Positions 60,706 through 64,000 of a DNA stretch of 64,000 nucleotides are shown piece after piece. The DNA lies in NCBI GenBank assembly GCA_902826635.1, contig CADEFQ010000006.1, positions 44,053 through 108,052 of the forward strand, read 5' to 3'. This DNA is from an uncultured Pseudomonadota bacterium (lineage in GTDB: Bacteria > Pseudomonadota > Gammaproteobacteria > Steroidobacterales > Steroidobacteraceae). A program made the position numbers and the translations under genes. The notes under the pieces are model-generated. The model had not been told where the DNA came from and searched no databases. It saw only the letters and a list, made by a program, of their open reading frames with translations. The first letter of the stretch is position 1. Each line of letters opens with the position of its first letter.

Positions 60706-61360
60706 CGTGCGCCTCTCCGGCATCGGCATGACTTCGGCGCGCACGCGCGATCGCCTGGTGCAGCGGCTGCGCGATCAGGGCATCCTCAGTTCCGCGGTCC
60801 TCGACCGCATCCGCAACGTACCGCGACACATTTTCGTCGATGAAGCCCTTGCGAGCCGCGCCTACGAGGACACGGCGTTGCCGATCGGCTACGGGCAGAC
60901 GATTTCCCAGCCGTTCATCGTCGCGCGCATGACAGAGGCTTTGCTCGAGGGCGGGCCGCTCTTCAACGTGCTCGAGGTCGGCACCGGCTGCGGTTACCAG
61001 ACCGCGGTACTTTCACCGCTCGTCGACAAGCTCTACAGCATCGAGCGCATCGAGCCGCTCCAGAAGCGCGCGAAGGAGCGCATCCGCGAACTCGGGCTGA
61101 AGAACGTCCGCTTCCGCCACGGCGACGGCTACCGCGGCTGGACGACGCATGCGCCCTACGACGGCATGCTGGTGGCCGCCGCTCCACTGCGCGTGCCGGA
61201 TGCACTGCTCGAACAGTTGAAGGTCGGAGGGCGTCTCATCGTGCCGGTCGGCCCCGAGGGCGCGCAGGAGCTCGTGCGCTTCACGCGACGCGAACAAAAG
61301 ATCGAGCGGCACAATCTCGGGCCCGTTGCGTTCGTCCCGCTGCTTGAAGGGACAACATGA
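60698..61360 (+). CDS. pcm: protein-L-isoaspartate O-methyltransferase
   Basis: The 220-residue enzyme repairs isoaspartyl damage with S-adenosylmethionine. [51 protein letters not shown] (SAM loop) and [12 protein letters not shown] are diagnostic. GTG 60698 overlaps surE; ATG 60728 is an alternative. The nlpD-rpoS pair that often follows pcm is missing here. Confidence 0.95.
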   Translation: MADVRLSGIGMTSARTRDRLVQRLRDQGILSSAVLDRIRNVPRHIFVDEALASRAYEDTALPIGYGQTISQPFIVARMTEALLEGGPLFNVLEVGTGCGYQTAVLSPLVDKLYSIERIEPLQKRAKERIRELGLKNVRFRHGDGYRGWTTHAPYDGMLVAAAPLRVPDALLEQLKVGGRLIVPVGPEGAQELVRFTRREQKIERHNLGPVAFVPLLEGTT

Positions 61361-61378
61361 TGAAAATGTCGCAACAAA

Positions 61379-61407
61379 TTGATATATAAAGAATTGCTGC
61401 ATAGCTT
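61379..61407 (+). promoter_or_regulatory. promoter-like site after pcm
   Basis: TTGATA (61379-61384) and TAGCTT (61402-61407) are 17 bases apart in a short AT-rich patch (61360-61400) that stands out from its GC-rich surroundings. The -35 is good, the -10 weak. It points towards the inverted-repeat element, where no clear gene follows on this strand before 61632. Confidence 0.35.
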
Positions 61408-61445
61408 GCCATGCTCGTGCAGCCCGGCCTAACATGTCGCGCCCG

Positions 61446-61607
61446 GGCACACCGCGAGAAGACACAGGGGTTTCGGGGGAGTCGGCGAGTAGAAGAAGTA
61501 GACGAAGAAGAACAAGAACTAGCGACCACAATCGTTCGGGTCTGTCAGCTACGGGCGATTGAATTCAAGTAACGAGCTTTCCCCCCTGTGTCTTCTCGCG
61601 GTGTGCC
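61446..61607. repeat. perfect 25-bp inverted repeat with structured spacer
   Basis: The 25 bases at 61446-61470 are the exact reverse complement of 61583-61607. The spacer is 112 bases, contains a purine-rich tract (about 61489-61520) and a smaller inverted repeat (CAATCG 61529-61534 with CGATTG 61556-61561). It lies between the convergent pcm and Mth938-like genes. No flanking target duplication or transposase is seen. It could be a small mobile remnant, a bidirectional 3'-end structure or a small RNA gene. Confidence 0.9.
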
Positions 61608-61631
61608 TGGTGCGGCCACCGCCGGCCCGCT

Positions 61632-62000
61632 TCATGCGAGCAGCGCCAGCACCACCCGTCGATCTTCCTGCGCGAGCACGTTGTACGTGCGGCACGCTGC
61701 GCCGAATTCCATCACTTCAAGCCCGATGCGATGCGTCCCGAACAGCGCGCGCACGCGGGCGGGCGGCCACACGACCGGTGCGGGCATGCCGACGATCACC
61801 ACTTCCGGATCGAGCGCAAGGACCGGCGCGAGCTGCGCGGCGTCGAGCGCGGCGGCTCCGCGCGCGTCCCAATCCCTCACGATCGCGCCGGCGCTGACAA
61901 TCAGCGGTGCGACGATCGTCGCCTCGCCGACGAGCACGTCCGTCACGCCATGACTGCGGATCAGGTTGATGTCGGTGCGCGCGGCCAAGGTCAGCTTCAT
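61632..62000 (-). CDS. Mth938-like domain (DUF498) protein
   Basis: The 122-residue protein starts MKLTLAARTDINLIRSHG and has GVTDVLVGEATIVAPLIVSA, then VVIVGMPAPVVWP and GLEVMEFGAACRTYNVLAQEDRRVV, the pattern of the Mth938/DUF498 family (related to human NDUFAF3/AAMDC). The molecular role is unknown. In related bacteria such genes are often near recJ, as here. Its ATG lies 19 bases from the divergent start of the RpfE-like gene. Confidence 0.85.
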   Translation of the reverse strand: MKLTLAARTDINLIRSHGVTDVLVGEATIVAPLIVSAGAIVRDWDARGAAALDAAQLAPVLALDPEVVIVGMPAPVVWPPARVRALFGTHRIGLEVMEFGAACRTYNVLAQEDRRVVLALLA

Positions 62001-62019
62001 TTCGGTACGATACGCGATC

Positions 62020-62982
62020 GTGTCCGCACTCGTCCTCATCCTTCCCGTTGCCCCTGCTGCCGCGCGCGCGGCGCTCGTGCACCCGCTTGGCCGCGCCGGG
62101 CAGTCGCGCATCGACGGTGCGGACTGGCGGGCCTGGCTCGCGCGGCGCGTCGGTTGCCCGGATCTTGCGACGCACCCCCCAGCGCATGTCGCGGCGCTGG
62201 CGCTCGGCGTGCCGCCCGTCGACGCCTGGTTCGCGACACCCGTTGCGCTCACCGCGGCACTCGATCACGTGCAGATGCCGGGGTCGGGCTGGCTCACGCT
62301 CGAGCCGGGCGAGGCGGAGGAGTTCTCGACGCAGTTCGCGCGCGTCTTTGCCGGCTCGGGCTTGTCACTGTGGCCTGCCGGCGCCGAAGGATTCGTGTTG
62401 TCGGGCCTCGTCGCCGGGGACGTGCGCGCGAGCGATCCGGCGCGCGTGCTCGGTGGCGACATCGGTCCGTGGCTCGCCACGGGCGAGGGCGCGACCGCGC
62501 TGCGGCGGCTCGGAACCGAGATTGAAATGTGGTTGCACGAGCATCCGGTCAATCGCGCGCGCGCACGCCGCGGCGCCATGCCCGCCGCGACGCTGTGGCT
62601 TTGGGGTGGCGGCGAAGCGGCGTGCGCCGCATCACCGCATGCGCAGCGGCACGGGAACGCGCGCCGCGCCGCGCCGCCGCGCGGCTACGGCAGCGACAGC
62701 TGGCTGCGTGGCCTCTGGCGGGCTTGCGGGCACACGCTCGAGGGCGAGGCCGCGTCGCTCGCGGAAGTCGCACTCGCGGCCGATGCCGATACGATCGTCG
62801 TCGCCCGCAACGGTGTCGACGAGGGGGTCGTCGAGCGCTGGCTCGGTCCCGCGCTCGCGCATCTCGCCGCGCGTCGCGTACGCGCCGTGCAATTCGTCAT
62901 CGACGAGCGGCTGTTCGGGTTTTCGCGCTTCGACCTCGTGAAGCCCTGGCGGCGCGCCGTGAGCTGGGAGGCGTCGGCATGA
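62020..62982 (+). CDS. RpfE-like protein (COG4255 type, phosphoglycerate-mutase-related)
   Basis: The 320-residue protein ends an arm with HEHPVNRARARRGAMP and ATLWLWGGGEAA, the hallmark of proteins called RpfE-type in Xanthomonas and sometimes annotated as cofactor-independent phosphoglycerate mutase-like. Enzymatic activity is not established. The position directly before recJ is the one in Xanthomonas and many betaproteobacteria. GTG 62020 is chosen; a longer frame reaches into the Mth938-like gene. It overlaps recJ by four bases (ATGA). Confidence 0.75.
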   Translation: MSALVLILPVAPAAARAALVHPLGRAGQSRIDGADWRAWLARRVGCPDLATHPPAHVAALALGVPPVDAWFATPVALTAALDHVQMPGSGWLTLEPGEAEEFSTQFARVFAGSGLSLWPAGAEGFVLSGLVAGDVRASDPARVLGGDIGPWLATGEGATALRRLGTEIEMWLHEHPVNRARARRGAMPAATLWLWGGGEAACAASPHAQRHGNARRAAPPRGYGSDSWLRGLWRACGHTLEGEAASLAEVALAADADTIVVARNGVDEGVVERWLGPALAHLAARRVRAVQFVIDERLFGFSRFDLVKPWRRAVSWEASA

Positions 62983-64000
62983 CCTTGCGTATCGAACGGC
63001 GCGCCACGGGTGACGCGGCGGAGGGCTGGGGCGGCGGCCTGCATCCCGTGCTGCGACGGGTCTATGCCGCGCGTGGTGTGCACGGCGATGCCGATCTCTC
63101 GCTGACGCTGTCGAGCCTGCTGCCGGTCGGCACGCTGGAGGGGGTCGAGGCGGCGGTCGAACTGCTGCTCGCGCATCGCGGCGCCGGGCGCAAGGTGCTC
63201 GTCGTCGGTGATTTCGACGCCGACGGCGCGACGAGTTCGGTGCTGATCGTGCGCGCGCTGCGGGCGTGGGGCTTTGCCAACGTCGACTTCCTCGTGCCGA
63301 ACCGCTTTGAGTTCGGCTACGGGCTCACTCCTGAAATCGTGGCGCTCGGCGCCGAGCGCGCCCCGACCCTGATCGTCACGGTCGACAACGGCGTCGCGAG
63401 CATTGCCGGCGTCGCCGCGGCGCGCGCGCGCGGCATCGACGTCCTCGTCACCGACCATCACCTGCCCGGCGCCGAGTTGCCGGCGGCGAACGTGATGGTC
63501 AATCCCAATCTCGCCGGCAGCCGCTTCGGCAGCCGCGCGCTCGCCGGTGTCGGCGTCGCGTTCTACGTGATCGTCGCGCTCAAGCGCGCGCTCGATGCGG
63601 CCGGGCTGGTCGAGCGCACGGCGCCGGCGCCCGCCGAATGGCTCGATCTCGTCGCGCTCGGCACGGTCGCCGACGTCGTGCCGCTCGACTTCAACAACCG
63701 CGTGCTCGTCGCGCAGGGCCTGGCGCGCATCCGCGCCGGGCGCTGCGTCCCCGGCATTCGCGCGCTGCTCGAGATCGCGCAGAGGGATCGCGCGGACCTC
63801 ACCGCCTCCGATCTCGGCTTTGCGATCGCGCCGCGCCTGAATGCCGCAGGAAGGCTCGACGACATGTCGATCGGCATCCGCTGCCTCCTGGCCGATCGCG
63901 AAGCCGAGGCCCGTTCGCTCGCGGCGCGGCTCGATCAACTGAACACCGAGCGGCGCGCGATCGAGGCGCGCATGCAGGAGCAGGCGCTGGCAGCCGTTCG
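62979..64000 (+). CDS. recJ: single-stranded-DNA exonuclease RecJ, N-terminal part (cut by window end)
   Basis: The first 340 residues of the 5'-3' exonuclease are present; the frame is open to the end of the window. VVGDFDADGATSS, VTVDNGVAS, VTDHHLPG (the DHH motif) and LDLVALGTVADVVPL supply the manganese ligands, and APRLNAAGRLDDM follows. RecJ degrades single-stranded DNA in recombination and mismatch repair. ATG 62979 overlaps the RpfE-like stop. Confidence 0.96.
   Translation, partial: MTLRIERRATGDAAEGWGGGLHPVLRRVYAARGVHGDADLSLTLSSLLPVGTLEGVEAAVELLLAHRGAGRKVLVVGDFDADGATSSVLIVRALRAWGFANVDFLVPNRFEFGYGLTPEIVALGAERAPTLIVTVDNGVASIAGVAAARARGIDVLVTDHHLPGAELPAANVMVNPNLAGSRFGSRALAGVGVAFYVIVALKRALDAAGLVERTAPAPAEWLDLVALGTVADVVPLDFNNRVLVAQGLARIRAGRCVPGIRALLEIAQRDRADLTASDLGFAIAPRLNAAGRLDDMSIGIRCLLADREAEARSLAARLDQLNTERRAIEARMQEQALAAV

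Noticed and set aside
61411..61572. 53-codon ORF across the inverted repeat
   Set aside because: No ribosome site and a charged low-complexity product; more likely a non-coding structured element.
61440..61615. Insertion sequence bounded by the 25-bp repeats
   Set aside because: Only 112 bases lie between the arms, with no transposase and no visible target duplication.

Overview
The window is GC-rich, densely coding bacterial chromosome. It reads as a gammaproteobacterium. The chain rpsB-tsf-pyrH-frr-uppS-cdsA-dxr-rseP-bamA-skp-lpxD-fabZ-lpxA-lpxB-rnhB-dnaE-accA-tilS, followed by pyrG-kdsA-eno-ftsB-ispD-ispF-truD and surE-pcm, is the gammaproteobacterial arrangement. GTP-type PEP carboxykinase, map-glnD-dapC order and an RpfE-like gene before recJ point to a lineage near Xanthomonadales/Nevskiales/Steroidobacterales. 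That placement is inferred from gene order only. Almost every gene can be named. I found no prophage, insertion sequence, CRISPR array, tRNA or rRNA, and no wholly new multigene system. The unusual material is regulatory and intergenic.

Layout. 1-4925: end of a gamma-glutamyltransferase-like gene, an aspartate dehydrogenase, a GFA-family protein, a glutathione S-transferase, dusA, and a class III cyclase joined to an FHA domain. 4926-9850: a heptanucleotide repeat/inverted repeat, then on the minus strand a medium-chain PHA locus (class II phaC, phaZ, a small phasin-like gene) running into pckG. 9914-12582: a DinG/YoaA helicase and tsaB.

12563-22928: a phosphate locus, phoB-phoR-phoU-dsbB and then a porin and pstSCAB-phoU. 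Three promoters (phoB, porin, pstS) share the same Pho-box geometry, and there are two phoU paralogues. dapE lies on the minus strand inside this block.

23076-31481 (minus strand): map-glnD-dapC, a GAF-GGDEF-EAL protein coupled to a glycine-zipper protein, and dapD. With dapE this covers three steps of the succinylase lysine/diaminopimelate route, plus PII signalling.

31508-52091: a strong rpsB promoter and structured leader, rpsB (with a long C-terminal extension) and tsf, a terminator, then the envelope and lipid cluster, rnhB, dnaE, accA and tilS. Most neighbours here overlap by 1-8 bases, so translation is probably coupled. 52158-61360: pyrG, kdsA, eno, ftsB, ispD, ispF, truD, an ECI1-like enoyl-CoA isomerase, an Smr-domain gene (minus), surE and pcm. 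61361-64000: a promoter-like site and a perfect 25-bp inverted repeat between convergent genes, an Mth938-like gene, an RpfE-like gene and the start of recJ.

The only gene-poor stretches near 300 bases are 2672-2970 (gst/dusA divergent region; one doubtful small ORF, no clear promoter) and 61361-61631 (inverted-repeat element).
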